64,000 bases of DNA from Bacillus carboniphilus. GTDB lineage: Bacteria; Bacillota; Bacilli; Bacillales; JAIVKR01. Location: the NCBI RefSeq assembly GCF_020524035.2, contig NZ_CP129013.1, forward strand, positions 2,785,001-2,849,000, written 5' to 3'. Position 1 is the stretch's first letter. Every line of letters begins with the position of its first letter. Positions 50,223 through 64,000 of the stretch are shown one piece after another. The notes under the pieces were generated by a model. It saw only the letters and a program-made list of their open reading frames with translations, was not told the origin of the DNA and did no database searches. The position numbers were made by a program, and so were the translations under genes.

Positions 50223-50564
50223 ATGCAAGCTAAAGCTGTCGCAAGAACAGTAAGAATTGCTCCTCGTAAAGCTCGTATTGTAATTGATTTGATTCGAGGT
50301 AAGCAAGTAGGTGAAGCTATCGCTATTTTGCGTCATACTCCAAAAGCAGCTTCTCCAATTATTGAAAAAGTTTTAAATTCTGCTATTGCAAATGCTGAAC
50401 ATAATTACGAAATGGACGTAAACACATTAGTGATTAATGAAGCTTTTGTTGATGAAGGACCAACACTAAAACGTTTCCGTCCTCGTGCAATGGGTAGAGC
50501 TAGCCAAATAAACAAACGTACTAGCCACATTACAATCGTGGTATCTGAAAAGAAGGAGGGATAA
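50223..50564 (+). CDS. rplV: Ribosomal protein L22
   Basis: The 113-aa tunnel protein. ATG 50223 ([18 protein letters not shown]) follows GAGAGGAGG. The beta-hairpin stretch [20 protein letters not shown] reaches the tunnel constriction. Confidence 0.97.
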   Translation: MQAKAVARTVRIAPRKARIVIDLIRGKQVGEAIAILRHTPKAASPIIEKVLNSAIANAEHNYEMDVNTLVINEAFVDEGPTLKRFRPRAMGRASQINKRTSHITIVVSEKKEG

Positions 50565-50567
50565 TAC

Positions 50568-51848
<1,281 letters not shown>

Positions 51849-51859
51849 TATGATATTGA

Positions 51860-52138
<279 letters not shown>

Positions 52139-52173
52139 TAAATAGTTCGGGTAGTAAGTCCGAAAGGAGGTAA

Positions 52174-52548
<375 letters not shown>

Positions 52549-52583
52549 TATAACTAAACCTTTACTAAGGAGGTGCAACTAGG

Positions 52584-52895
52584 ATGCATGTGAAAAAAGG
52601 AGATAAAGTAATGGTGATCTCTGGTAAGGATAAAGGAAAACAAGGTCGAATCCTTGAAGCTTATCCTAAAAAGGATCGCGTGCTTGTTGAAGGTGTGAAT
52701 ATCGTCAAGAAACATTCAAAACCATCTCAAGCAAATCCACAGGGTGGAATTTTAACTCAAGAATCACCAATTCATGTATCAAATGTCATGCCGTTAGATC
52801 CTAAATCAGGCGAGGTTACTCGCGTTGGATATAAAGTCGAGGGTGGCAAAAAAGTGCGTGTTGCTAAAAAATCTGGTGAAAAATTAGATAAATAG
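52584..52895 (+). CDS. rplX: Ribosomal protein L24
   Basis: The 103-aa assembly initiator contains a KOW motif ([19 protein letters not shown]). AAGGAGGTG precedes the ATG. Confidence 0.97.
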   Translation: MHVKKGDKVMVISGKDKGKQGRILEAYPKKDRVLVEGVNIVKKHSKPSQANPQGGILTQESPIHVSNVMPLDPKSGEVTRVGYKVEGGKKVRVAKKSGEKLDK

Positions 52896-52912
52896 GAAGG
52901 GAGGTCTACATT

Positions 52913-53658
<746 letters not shown>

Positions 53659-53689
53659 AGGCTTATAAAAAGGAAGGAGGTCAAAAGTT

Positions 53690-54088
53690 ATGGTTATGAC
53701 AGATCCAATTGCTGATTTACTAACTCGCATCCGTAATGCGAACATGGTACGTCATGAGAAGTTAGAACTTCCTGCTTCAAAAATTAAGCATGAAATTGCT
53801 CAAATCTTAAAGCGTGAAGGTTTTATCCGTGATGTAGAATTTATTGAGGATAACAAACAAGGTATGCTTCGTATCTTCTTAAAATACGGTGCAAATAATG
53901 AACGTGTAATTACAGGTATTAAACGTATTAGTAAACCAGGTCTTCGCGTTTATGCAAAAGCTGACGAAGTTCCTCGCGTTTTAAACGGATTAGGTATTGC
54001 TATTGTTTCTACATCTCAAGGTGTTTTAACTGATAAAGAAGCTCGTGCAAAACAAGCTGGTGGAGAAGTATTAGCGTACGTTTGGTAA
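53690..54088 (+). CDS. rpsH: Ribosomal protein S8
   Basis: A 132-aa 16S central-domain binder and spc-operon repressor in other bacteria. It starts [20 protein letters not shown], and the C-terminal ISTSQG-type stretch [16 protein letters not shown] is intact. GAAGGAGG precedes the ATG. Confidence 0.97.
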   Translation: MVMTDPIADLLTRIRNANMVRHEKLELPASKIKHEIAQILKREGFIRDVEFIEDNKQGMLRIFLKYGANNERVITGIKRISKPGLRVYAKADEVPRVLNGLGIAIVSTSQGVLTDKEARAKQAGGEVLAYVW

Positions 54089-54116
54089 TAAGTTGACATG
54101 AATGGAGGTGTAATGA

Positions 54117-54656
54117 ATGTCTCGTATAGGTAAAAAGTTACTAGAGATTCCTTCTGGCGTAACCATTACAATTAGTGCTGAAAATGCAGTAACAGTAAAA
54201 GGACCAAAAGGTGAATTATCTCGTAAGTTTAGTCCAGATATGGAAATCAAGATTGAAGATAACGTATTAACGGTCAGCCGTCCAAGTGACCATAAAGAAC
54301 ATCGTGCTCTTCATGGAACAACTCGTAGTATTATTGGAAACATGGTTGATGGTGTTTCTAAAGGGTTTGAAAAAAGTCTTGAATTAATCGGGGTTGGATA
54401 CCGCGCATCTAAATCAGGTAAAAATCTTGTTTTAAATGTTGGTTATTCACATCCAGTTGAAATCGTACCTGAAGAAGGAATTGAAATTGACGTTCCTTCG
54501 CAAACAAAGGTTGTTGTAAAAGGTACAGATAAAGAACGTGTAGGAGCGATCGCTTCTAACATTCGTGCGGTACGTCCTCCAGAGCCTTATAAAGGTAAAG
54601 GGATTCGTTACGAAGGCGAGTATGTTCGTCGCAAAGAAGGTAAAACTGCTAAGTAA
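54117..54656 (+). CDS. rplF: Ribosomal protein L6
   Basis: A 179-aa protein with two repeated alpha/beta domains near the GTPase centre. The C-terminal [21 protein letters not shown] is diagnostic, given here in part: [18 protein letters not shown] precedes the ATG. Confidence 0.97.
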   Translation: MSRIGKKLLEIPSGVTITISAENAVTVKGPKGELSRKFSPDMEIKIEDNVLTVSRPSDHKEHRALHGTTRSIIGNMVDGVSKGFEKSLELIGVGYRASKSGKNLVLNVGYSHPVEIVPEEGIEIDVPSQTKVVVKGTDKERVGAIASNIRAVRPPEPYKGKGIRYEGEYVRRKEGKTAK

Positions 54657-54688
54657 TATCGTTAAACGGTAGGAAAGGAGTGACGTAG

Positions 54689-55573
<885 letters not shown>

Positions 55574-55586
55574 GGAGGGATTTAAC

Positions 55587-55769
55587 ATGGCAAAAAAAAT
55601 AGCAATTACCCTCACTCGCAGTGTCATTGGTCGTCCAGAAAATCAACGTGTGACTGTTAAAACACTTGGTCTTAACAAACTGAACCAAACTGTTATACAT
55701 GAAGATAATGCTGCAATTCGTGGTATGGTCAATAAGGTATCACACTTAGTGAAGGTTGAAGAACAGTAA
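55587..55769 (+). CDS. rpmD: Ribosomal protein L30
   Basis: A 60-aa 50S protein starting [21 protein letters not shown]. The spacing to rpsE is 13 bp and AAGGAGGG precedes the ATG. Confidence 0.96.
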   Translation: MAKKIAITLTRSVIGRPENQRVTVKTLGLNKLNQTVIHEDNAAIRGMVNKVSHLVKVEEQ

Positions 55770-55802
55770 GACCGTAACAATTCTTAAGGAGGTGTCTCAT
55801 AA

Positions 55803-56243
55803 ATGAAACTTCATGAACTAAAACCAACAGAGGGTTCACGTAAAGAACGTAATCGTGTCGGTCGTGGTACTGGGTCTGGTAATGGTAAAACATCTGGAAG
55901 AGGTCATAAGGGTCAAAAAGCTCGTTCGGGTGGAGGCGTTCGCCCAGGTTTTGAAGGTGGTCAGCTTCCTCTATTCAAACGTTTACCAAAACGTGGTTTT
56001 ACAAACATTAACAGAAAAGAGTATGCCATCGTCAATATCGAAACATTAAATCGTTTCAATGATGGAGATGAAATTACTCCAGAGCTTCTTTTAGAAGTAG
56101 GTTTAGTTAGCAAACTAAATGCTGGGATAAAGGTTCTTGGTAACGGTAAGCTTGAAAAGAAACTTTCTGTCAAAGCCAATAAGTTTTCAGCTTCTGCTAA
56201 AGAAGCTATAGAAAGTGCTGGCGGCACAACAGAGGTGATTTAA
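55803..56243 (+). CDS. rplO: Ribosomal protein L15
   Basis: A 146-aa 50S protein with a glycine- and basic-rich N-terminus ([19 protein letters not shown]) and a folded C-terminal domain. Its stop overlaps the secY start (TAATG). Confidence 0.97.
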   Translation: MKLHELKPTEGSRKERNRVGRGTGSGNGKTSGRGHKGQKARSGGGVRPGFEGGQLPLFKRLPKRGFTNINRKEYAIVNIETLNRFNDGDEITPELLLEVGLVSKLNAGIKVLGNGKLEKKLSVKANKFSASAKEAIESAGGTTEVI

Positions 56244-57538
56244 TGTTTAAAACAATCTCCAATTTTATGCGCGTGGGTGATATACGAAATAAAATCATAT
56301 TCACCCTTTTAATGTTAGTCGTGTTTCGTATTGGTACATTTATTCCTGTACCGCACGTAAATGCCGATGTTTTGAAAATGCAAGATGATGTGAGTGTTTT
56401 TGGAGTTCTGAATACTTTTGGTGGAGGAGCTCTTCAAAACTTTTCATTGTTTGCTATGGGAATTATGCCTTACATTACCGCTTCAATTATTATTCAATTG
56501 TTGCAAATGGATGTAGTACCTAAGCTCACTGAATGGTCAAAACAGGGAGAAGTAGGAAGACGTAAGATCGCTCAGTTAACTCGTTACGGTACGATCATAC
56601 TAGGTTTTATCCAAGCGTTAGGAATGTCCTACGGTTTTAATACAATGGTAGGTGGGATGCTGATCGAAGATCCTGGTATTACTACCTACTTGATTATTGC
56701 TCTAGTTCTTACGGCTGGTACGGCGTTCTTAATGTGGTTAGGTGAACAAATCACTTCCAAAGGTGTAGGGAATGGAATCTCTATTATCATCTTTGCAGGA
56801 ATCGTGTCTGCTATTCCTACTACAGTAAACCAGTATTTTAGTCAGCAATTTGTTGATGCTGGTGATCAATTGTTCATACGAATTGTTACTGTACTACTCA
56901 TCGTATTAGCAATCATTGCAGTAACTGTCGCAGTCATCTTTGTGCAACAAGCACTTAGAAAAATTCCAATTCAATATTCAAAACGAGCAGGTGGAAATGC
57001 ACAAGTAGGAAACCATTCTACTCACTTACCTTTAAAAGTGAATGCAGCAGGAGTTATTCCGGTAATCTTTGCGGTATCCTTTATTATCACACCTCAAACG
57101 ATTGCTTCATTCTTCGGTTCAAATGATGTTACAGACTTTATTAGAAATACATTTGATTATACACAACCGATTGGAATGATCATCTATGTTGCTTTAATTA
57201 TTGCTTTTACGTATTTTTACACGTTTGTTCAAGTTAACCCTGAGCAAATGGCTGATAATTTAAAGAAACAAGGTGGATATATTCCAGGTATCAGACCAGG
57301 GAAAAATACACAAGAGTTTGTAACGAAAGTCTTGTATCGTCTTACATTTGTAGGAGCAATCTTCCTTGCAGTGATTTCTATTCTTCCTGTGTTTTTCATT
57401 AACTTTGCGGGTCTCCCACAAAGTGCACAGATCGGTGGAACGAGTTTACTGATTGTCGTCGGTGTTGCTTTAGAGACGATGAAACAACTTGAAAGTCAAC
57501 TTGTGAAACGTCATTATAAAGGCTTTATGAAAGGTTGA
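56243..57538 (+). CDS. secY: SecY, preprotein translocase channel
   Basis: The 431-aa membrane protein has ten transmembrane segments and forms the channel with SecE (29610) and SecG. The plug region near residue 60-70 and the cytoplasmic loop motif GIRPGKNTQEFV near residue 350 are intact. Confidence 0.98.
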   Translation: MFKTISNFMRVGDIRNKIIFTLLMLVVFRIGTFIPVPHVNADVLKMQDDVSVFGVLNTFGGGALQNFSLFAMGIMPYITASIIIQLLQMDVVPKLTEWSKQGEVGRRKIAQLTRYGTIILGFIQALGMSYGFNTMVGGMLIEDPGITTYLIIALVLTAGTAFLMWLGEQITSKGVGNGISIIIFAGIVSAIPTTVNQYFSQQFVDAGDQLFIRIVTVLLIVLAIIAVTVAVIFVQQALRKIPIQYSKRAGGNAQVGNHSTHLPLKVNAAGVIPVIFAVSFIITPQTIASFFGSNDVTDFIRNTFDYTQPIGMIIYVALIIAFTYFYTFVQVNPEQMADNLKKQGGYIPGIRPGKNTQEFVTKVLYRLTFVGAIFLAVISILPVFFINFAGLPQSAQIGGTSLLIVVGVALETMKQLESQLVKRHYKGFMKG

Positions 57539-57570
57539 GGTTATGGGGCATGTCCCATTCCCTCTACTAG

Positions 57571-58988
<1,418 letters not shown>

Positions 58989-59004
58989 GTGAAGGTGATT
59001 ATAG

Positions 59005-59325
59005 TTGATCGATCCTGACTCGAGTCCAATAGTTGGTCAGTTCGTGTTAATAAAACAAGGAAGAGAAACAGGGCAATTTGCCATTGTCGTAAAAGTCCTT
59101 GATGAACGATTTGTTTTAATTGCAGATGGAGAAAAACGAAAGTTTAATACTCCAAAGAAGAAGAATATTCAACATCTTGAATTTCTTGACCTCGTATCTC
59201 CAGAAGTTCAGAACAGTATTAAAGAAACTGGTCGTGTGACAAACGGGAAGTTACGATATGCATTAACGAAGTTTGTCAATGAGCAAGTTGCTGATTTGAA
59301 GAAGGGAGAACCATTGAATGGCTAA
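59005..59325 (+). CDS. KOW-domain RNA-binding protein (YbzG-like)
   Basis: A 106-aa protein with an N-terminal KOW-like fold ([20 protein letters not shown]) resembling L14e/L24 domains. It occupies the conserved map-infA gap of Bacilli. TTG start 59005 behind GTGAAGGTGATT. Its function is not established; ribosome association is inferred from domain and location. It overlaps infA. Confidence 0.88.
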   Translation: MIDPDSSPIVGQFVLIKQGRETGQFAIVVKVLDERFVLIADGEKRKFNTPKKKNIQHLEFLDLVSPEVQNSIKETGRVTNGKLRYALTKFVNEQVADLKKGEPLNG

Positions 59326-59536
59326 AGACGATGTGATTGAAGTCGAAGGTAAGGTAATCGAAACCTTACCAAACGCGATGTTTAAAGTTGAGCTTGAAAA
59401 CGGTCATACTGTTTTGGCTCATGTATCTGGTAAGATCCGTATGCACTTTATTCGTATTTTACCAGGAGATAAAGTTACAGTAGAGTTGTCCCCGTACGAT
59501 CTAACTCGTGGACGTATTACGTATCGATATAAATAA
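59318..59536 (+). CDS. infA: Translation initiation factor IF-1
   Basis: A 72-aa S1/OB-fold factor starting [20 protein letters not shown] and ending [18 protein letters not shown] inside the preceding gene serves as its ribosome binding site. Confidence 0.98.
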   Translation: MAKDDVIEVEGKVIETLPNAMFKVELENGHTVLAHVSGKIRMHFIRILPGDKVTVELSPYDLTRGRITYRYK

Positions 59537-59540
59537 TTAG

Positions 59541-59684
<144 letters not shown>

Positions 59685-59705
59685 TCAAAAAGGAGGTGCG
59701 ATTGA

Positions 59706-60074
<369 letters not shown>

Positions 60075-60095
60075 GTTGTAAGTAAAGGAGGTTAA

Positions 60096-60491
<396 letters not shown>

Positions 60492-60666
60492 TTTTACTGT
60501 ATAAAAATTATATCCTTGTCTATAATGGGGTATGATACGGTATTTAAACTTATTCATCAGGAATAATTTTGCACATTCGGGAACTAATGAATGGGGAATT
60601 TCGGTTAGTTGATTCTGTTGTTCCACTAGCCGGGGTTTCGACGTTTTGAAGGAGGGTTTATTTTAG

Positions 60667-61611
60667 ATGATCGAGATTGAAAAACCAAAAATTGAAACCG
60701 TTGAAATCAGCGATGATGCCAAGTATGGTAAATTCGTCGTCGAACCACTTGAGCGTGGATATGGTACAACATTGGGTAACTCCTTACGTCGTATACTCAT
60801 ATCCTCACTCCCTGGTGCTGCTATAACTACCATTCAAATCGATGGAGTATTGCATGAGTTCTCCACCGTCGAGGGTGTTGTAGAGGATGTTACTACCATC
60901 ATATTGAACTTAAAGAAACTAGCTTTAAAGATCTATTCTGAAGAAGAAAAGACGCTAGAAATTGATATACAAGGTGAAGGTCCTATCACTGCTGCTGATA
61001 TTACACATGATAGTGATGTAGAAATTTTAAATCCGGACCTCCATATCGCTACTTTGGCTGAGAATTCACATCTTCGTATGAGAATGACTGCTGAACGTGG
61101 ACGTGGGTACACACCTGCCGATTCTAATAAGCATGAAGATCAGCCGATAGGAGTTATTCCTATTGATTCAATCTTCACTCCTGTCTCTCGTGTTTCATAT
61201 CAAGTTGAAAATACTAGAGTAGGTCAAATCTCTAACTATGATAAATTGGTTCTTGATGTTTGGACAGATGGAAGTATCGGTCCGAAAGAAGCCATTGCAT
61301 TGGGTTCAAAAATCTTCACTGAACACTTAAACATCTTTGTTAGTTTGACAGATGAAGCGCAAAATGCAGAAATCATGGTTGAGAAGGAAGAGGATCAAAA
61401 AGAAAAAGTGCTTGAAATGACTATAGAAGAACTAGATCTTTCTGTTCGTTCATATAACTGCTTAAAACGTGCTGGAATAAATACAGTTCAAGAGTTAGCC
61501 AACAAAACAGAAGAAGACATGATGAAGGTTCGTAACTTAGGTCGCAAGTCTCTAGAAGAAGTTAAAGGGAAGTTAGAGGAGCTAGGATTAGGTCTTCGAA
61601 AAGATGACTAG
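60667..61611 (+). CDS. rpoA: RpoA, RNA polymerase alpha subunit
   Basis: The 314-aa subunit has an N-terminal assembly domain ([20 protein letters not shown]-type stretch near residue 25) and a linker near 230. The C-terminal domain has two HhH motifs ([19 protein letters not shown]) that bind UP elements and activators. GAAGGAGGG precedes the ATG. Confidence 0.98.
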   Translation: MIEIEKPKIETVEISDDAKYGKFVVEPLERGYGTTLGNSLRRILISSLPGAAITTIQIDGVLHEFSTVEGVVEDVTTIILNLKKLALKIYSEEEKTLEIDIQGEGPITAADITHDSDVEILNPDLHIATLAENSHLRMRMTAERGRGYTPADSNKHEDQPIGVIPIDSIFTPVSRVSYQVENTRVGQISNYDKLVLDVWTDGSIGPKEAIALGSKIFTEHLNIFVSLTDEAQNAEIMVEKEEDQKEKVLEMTIEELDLSVRSYNCLKRAGINTVQELANKTEEDMMKVRNLGRKSLEEVKGKLEELGLGLRKDD

Positions 61612-61672
61612 TTAATGTAGTTAACTAGGTTTTTCTTTGTATATATCTGGACAGGTAAAGGAGGGACATCTT

Positions 61673-62029
61673 ATGTCTAACAGAAAATTAGGTCGTACAA
61701 GTGATCAACGTAAAGCGATGCTTCGCGGATTAGCAACAGACCTTATCATCAGTGAACGTATTGAAACAACAGAAAGCCGTGCGAAAGAGCTTCGTTCTGT
61801 TGTTGAAAAAATGATCACTCTTGGTAAGCGTGGGGATCTTCACGCTCGTCGTCAAGCAGCTTCTTTCATATACAAAAAAGAAGCAAATGAAGAGCAAGAT
61901 GCATTGCAAAAGCTATTCGCTGAAATCGCTCCTCGTTATGAAGAGCGTCAAGGTGGATATACTCGCATCATGAAACTTGGACCACGTCGTGGAGACGGAG
62001 CGGAAATGGTTGTTATCGAGCTTGTATAA
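61673..62029 (+). CDS. rplQ: Ribosomal protein L17
   Basis: A 118-aa protein near the tunnel exit. ATG 61673 ([20 protein letters not shown]) follows AAAGGAGGG. It is the last gene of the ribosomal superoperon before a terminator. Confidence 0.97.
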   Translation: MSNRKLGRTSDQRKAMLRGLATDLIISERIETTESRAKELRSVVEKMITLGKRGDLHARRQAASFIYKKEANEEQDALQKLFAEIAPRYEERQGGYTRIMKLGPRRGDGAEMVVIELV

Positions 62030-62042
62030 TTTTGCTGAATAT

Positions 62043-62082
62043 AAGGGCGGGTCTGTTTTTAACTAGATCTAAGCCCTTTTTC
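62043..62082 (+). terminator. Rho-independent terminator after rplQ
   Basis: AAGGGC pairs with GCCCTT, extended by GGTCT/GATC inside, with a T-rich tail. It ends the S10-spc-alpha transcription unit. A TATAAT at 62154 may belong to the next promoter. Confidence 0.75.
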
Positions 62083-62205
62083 TTTTGTTATATTTTCCTT
62101 CATACAATTCCCCCATAAACAACTCATACATTTTTAAATTCTTCAAAAAGACTTATAATTAATTATGTCATTTAGTCAGTATGTAATGGATCAGAGGTGA
62201 TAAAA

Positions 62206-63048
62206 TTGAAAGAACAATTGGTTGTGGAAATGAATAAGGTTTGCTTTTCCTACCATAATCAAGAGAAATATGTTTTATCAAACATTTCTTTAAGTGTACA
62301 AAAGGGAGAATGGATTGCCATTGTTGGTCATAATGGCTCTGGAAAATCAACTCTTGCTCGATTGATGAATGGATTATTAACGACAGATCAAGGAACGATA
62401 AAAATTTGTGGAAAAACAATGACGGAGGACCAAATATGGGACGTTCGTAAACATGTAGGGTTAGTTTTTCAAAATCCAGATAATCAGTTTGTTGGGACAA
62501 CGGTACAAGATGATATTGCATTTGGATTAGAAAATAGAGGATTCGATCGTGAAACGATGGTGAATAGGATTGGTTGGGCTGTTAATCAAGTTAAGCTATC
62601 TGACTATTTAAATCAGGATCCACACCAACTATCGGGGGGGCAAAAACAGCGCTTAGCCATTGCCGGTATTATTGCGCTGAAACCAGACCTTATCATATTC
62701 GATGAAGCTACTTCCATGCTGGACCCTTCTAGTAGGGGGGATGTTATGACAACCGTACAGAACCTTAAAAACCAAGGCTTAGCATCTGTCATTTCCATCA
62801 CTCATGATTTGGAGGAAGCAAGCATGGCAGATCGAATCATTGTATTAAACCAAGGTGAAATCATAATGGAAGGTTCACCACAGTATGTTTTTCAACATAA
62901 TGACATGTTAAAAGATGTAGGGCTTGATATCCCGTACTCTTTAAAAATTAGTAATCTCTTGAAGCGAAATGGTGTAGATATAAAGGACGTACATTTAACA
63001 ACAGATGGTTTAGTGGAGGAACTATGGACATTAAAATCTCAAACTTAG
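62206..63048 (+). CDS. ecfA1: EcfA1, energy-coupling factor transporter ATPase
   Basis: One of two ATPases that power vitamin and micronutrient uptake by ECF transporters. The product is about 280 aa from TTG 62206 behind AGAGGTGAT; a GTG lies three codons upstream. Walker A is GHNGSGKST, the signature LSGGQKQRLAIAG and Walker B LIIFDEATSMLD. It overlaps ecfA2 by 25 bp. Confidence 0.95.
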   Translation: MKEQLVVEMNKVCFSYHNQEKYVLSNISLSVQKGEWIAIVGHNGSGKSTLARLMNGLLTTDQGTIKICGKTMTEDQIWDVRKHVGLVFQNPDNQFVGTTVQDDIAFGLENRGFDRETMVNRIGWAVNQVKLSDYLNQDPHQLSGGQKQRLAIAGIIALKPDLIIFDEATSMLDPSSRGDVMTTVQNLKNQGLASVISITHDLEEASMADRIIVLNQGEIIMEGSPQYVFQHNDMLKDVGLDIPYSLKISNLLKRNGVDIKDVHLTTDGLVEELWTLKSQT

Positions 63049-63893
63049 AGCATTATTATCAAAAAAAGACTCCTTTTGAATATCGAGCCCTTTATGATGT
63101 GAATTTGACAATCAAGCATGGCACCTATTTAGCAATTATTGGTCATACAGGGTCAGGTAAATCAACCTTACTTCAACATTTAAATGGACTTCTCTTGCCA
63201 ACAACAGGGACGGTTGAGATTGGTGATCAAAGACTTGAAGCCGGTAAAAAAAATAAGCAGATCAAAGAAATTAGAAGAAAAGTAGGAATTTTATTTCAAT
63301 TTCCCGAACATCAACTCTTTGAAGAAACAGTAGAAAAAGATATTGCTTTTGGACCAAAAAATAATGGTTTATCTGATCAAGAAGCAAGAGAAAAGGTGTA
63401 TAAAGCGATTGAAGAGGTAGGAATTTCAGAAAACCTACTCAGTCGATCTCCTTTTGAATTAAGTGGAGGGCAAATGAGAAGAGTAGCCATTGCGGGCGTG
63501 CTTGCAATGGAGCCAGAAGTATTAGTCTTAGATGAACCTACAGCTGGGTTAGATCCGATTGGCAGAGTTGAAATGATGGATATGTTTTACGAATTACATA
63601 AAAGAAAAAATAGGACGACCATACTTGTTACCCATAGTATGGAGGATGCGGCGAAATATGCAGATGAGATTGCGATTATGCATAAAGGAACAATAAAGGT
63701 AAAAGGAACCCCAAAGCAAATCTTTCAAATGAGAGACCAGATTAAAGAGCTAGGTTTAGACTTACCAGAATCTATAAAGTTAGTGGATCAGCTTGAGAAT
63801 AGATTTGACTGTACCATTACAGACATGCCTTTCACTTTAGAAGAAACGGTTGCTCTCATTCAGATAATGATGAAAGAGGACCGTGAAAGATGA
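63024..63893 (+). CDS. ecfA2: EcfA2, energy-coupling factor transporter ATPase
   Basis: A 289-aa partner of EcfA1, with Walker A GHTGSGKST, signature LSGGQMRRVAIAG and Walker B VLVLDEPTAGLD. ATG follows GGAGGAACT. It overlaps ecfT by ATGA. Confidence 0.95.
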   Translation: MDIKISNLEHYYQKKTPFEYRALYDVNLTIKHGTYLAIIGHTGSGKSTLLQHLNGLLLPTTGTVEIGDQRLEAGKKNKQIKEIRRKVGILFQFPEHQLFEETVEKDIAFGPKNNGLSDQEAREKVYKAIEEVGISENLLSRSPFELSGGQMRRVAIAGVLAMEPEVLVLDEPTAGLDPIGRVEMMDMFYELHKRKNRTTILVTHSMEDAAKYADEIAIMHKGTIKVKGTPKQIFQMRDQIKELGLDLPESIKLVDQLENRFDCTITDMPFTLEETVALIQIMMKEDRER

Positions 63894-64000
63894 ATTCATT
63901 TATTATAGGGAAATATGTACCTGGTCAGTCACTTATTCACCGATTGGATCCTCGATCTAAGTTAGCCATGGTGTTTTTGTTTGTCTTTATCGTCTTTATC
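63890..64000 (+). CDS. ecfT: EcfT, ECF transporter transmembrane component (partial)
   Basis: The first 37 codons, MNSFIIGKYVPGQSLIHRLD then PRSKLAMVFLFVFIVFI, match the start of EcfT, which couples the two ATPases to exchangeable substrate-binding S components. The gene runs off the window. Confidence 0.93.
   Translation, partial: MNSFIIGKYVPGQSLIHRLDPRSKLAMVFLFVFIVFI

Overview
The window is chromosomal DNA of a low-GC Firmicute of the family Bacillaceae. Gene order follows the Bacillus subtilis rrnJ-trnJ-rrnW-ctsR to ecfA interval almost gene for gene, and the 16S rRNA, protein sequences and G-rich ribosome binding sites are of Bacillus type. I cannot fix the genus from the sequence alone.

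Layout. (1) 1-7830: the 3' part of one 23S gene and its 5S, nine tRNA genes (Val, Thr, Lys, Leu, Gly, Leu, Arg, Pro, Ala), then a complete 16S-23S-5S operon ending in an intrinsic terminator. The first 23S-5S spacer carries a 135-bp-period tandem repeat that the second lacks. A 5' tRNA-Thr relic lies before the intact tRNA-Thr. (2) 7831-11100: a repeat, a RodA/FtsW-like gene on the minus strand and an IS3-family insertion. (3) 11100-18900: the CtsR-controlled ctsR-mcsA-mcsB-clpC operon, then radA-disA. (4) 19138-28025: yacL, ispD, ispF, gltX, a cysteine T-box, cysE, cysS, mrnC, rlmB and yacP/rae1. (5) 28392-41546: sigH, rpmGB, secE, nusG, rplK, rplA, an L10 leader, rplJ, rplL, a YbxB-type methyltransferase, rpoB, rpoC. 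(6) 41681-46451: ybxF, rpsL, rpsG, fusA, tuf. (7) 47106-62029: the S10-spc-alpha ribosomal protein superoperon with secY, adk, map, infA and rpoA. (8) 62206-64000: ecfA1, ecfA2 and the start of ecfT. Nearly everything serves transcription, translation, protein export or protein quality control.

The most interesting feature is a family of intergenic repeats at ten places between 7.8 and 46.8 kb. Most carry one or more copies of a two-tier hairpin. The inner stem closes an AGGAC loop in most copies, and the outer stem differs in sequence between copies but keeps complementarity (for example GTCAAC/GTTGAC, ATCATC/GATGAT, CGCAGGC/GCCTGCG, GGATCTAC/GTAGATCC, CACGGGC/GCCCGTG). This compensatory change within one genome points to selection on a folded RNA or DNA. 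Units are nested inside one another and recombined. A subset has terminal inverted repeats ending in GTTCAAAAAG. One block lies between a T-box terminator and the cysE gene it should control; another sits inside the str operon.

Many conserved genes (ctsR, mcsB, clpC, disA, ispF, cysE, rplJ, ybxB, rpoB, rpoC, rpsE) carry single-base indels, often at homopolymers. Because several are essential and the reading resumes perfectly after each shift, I read these as errors in the sequence rather than real mutations, and I give the corrected gene spans.
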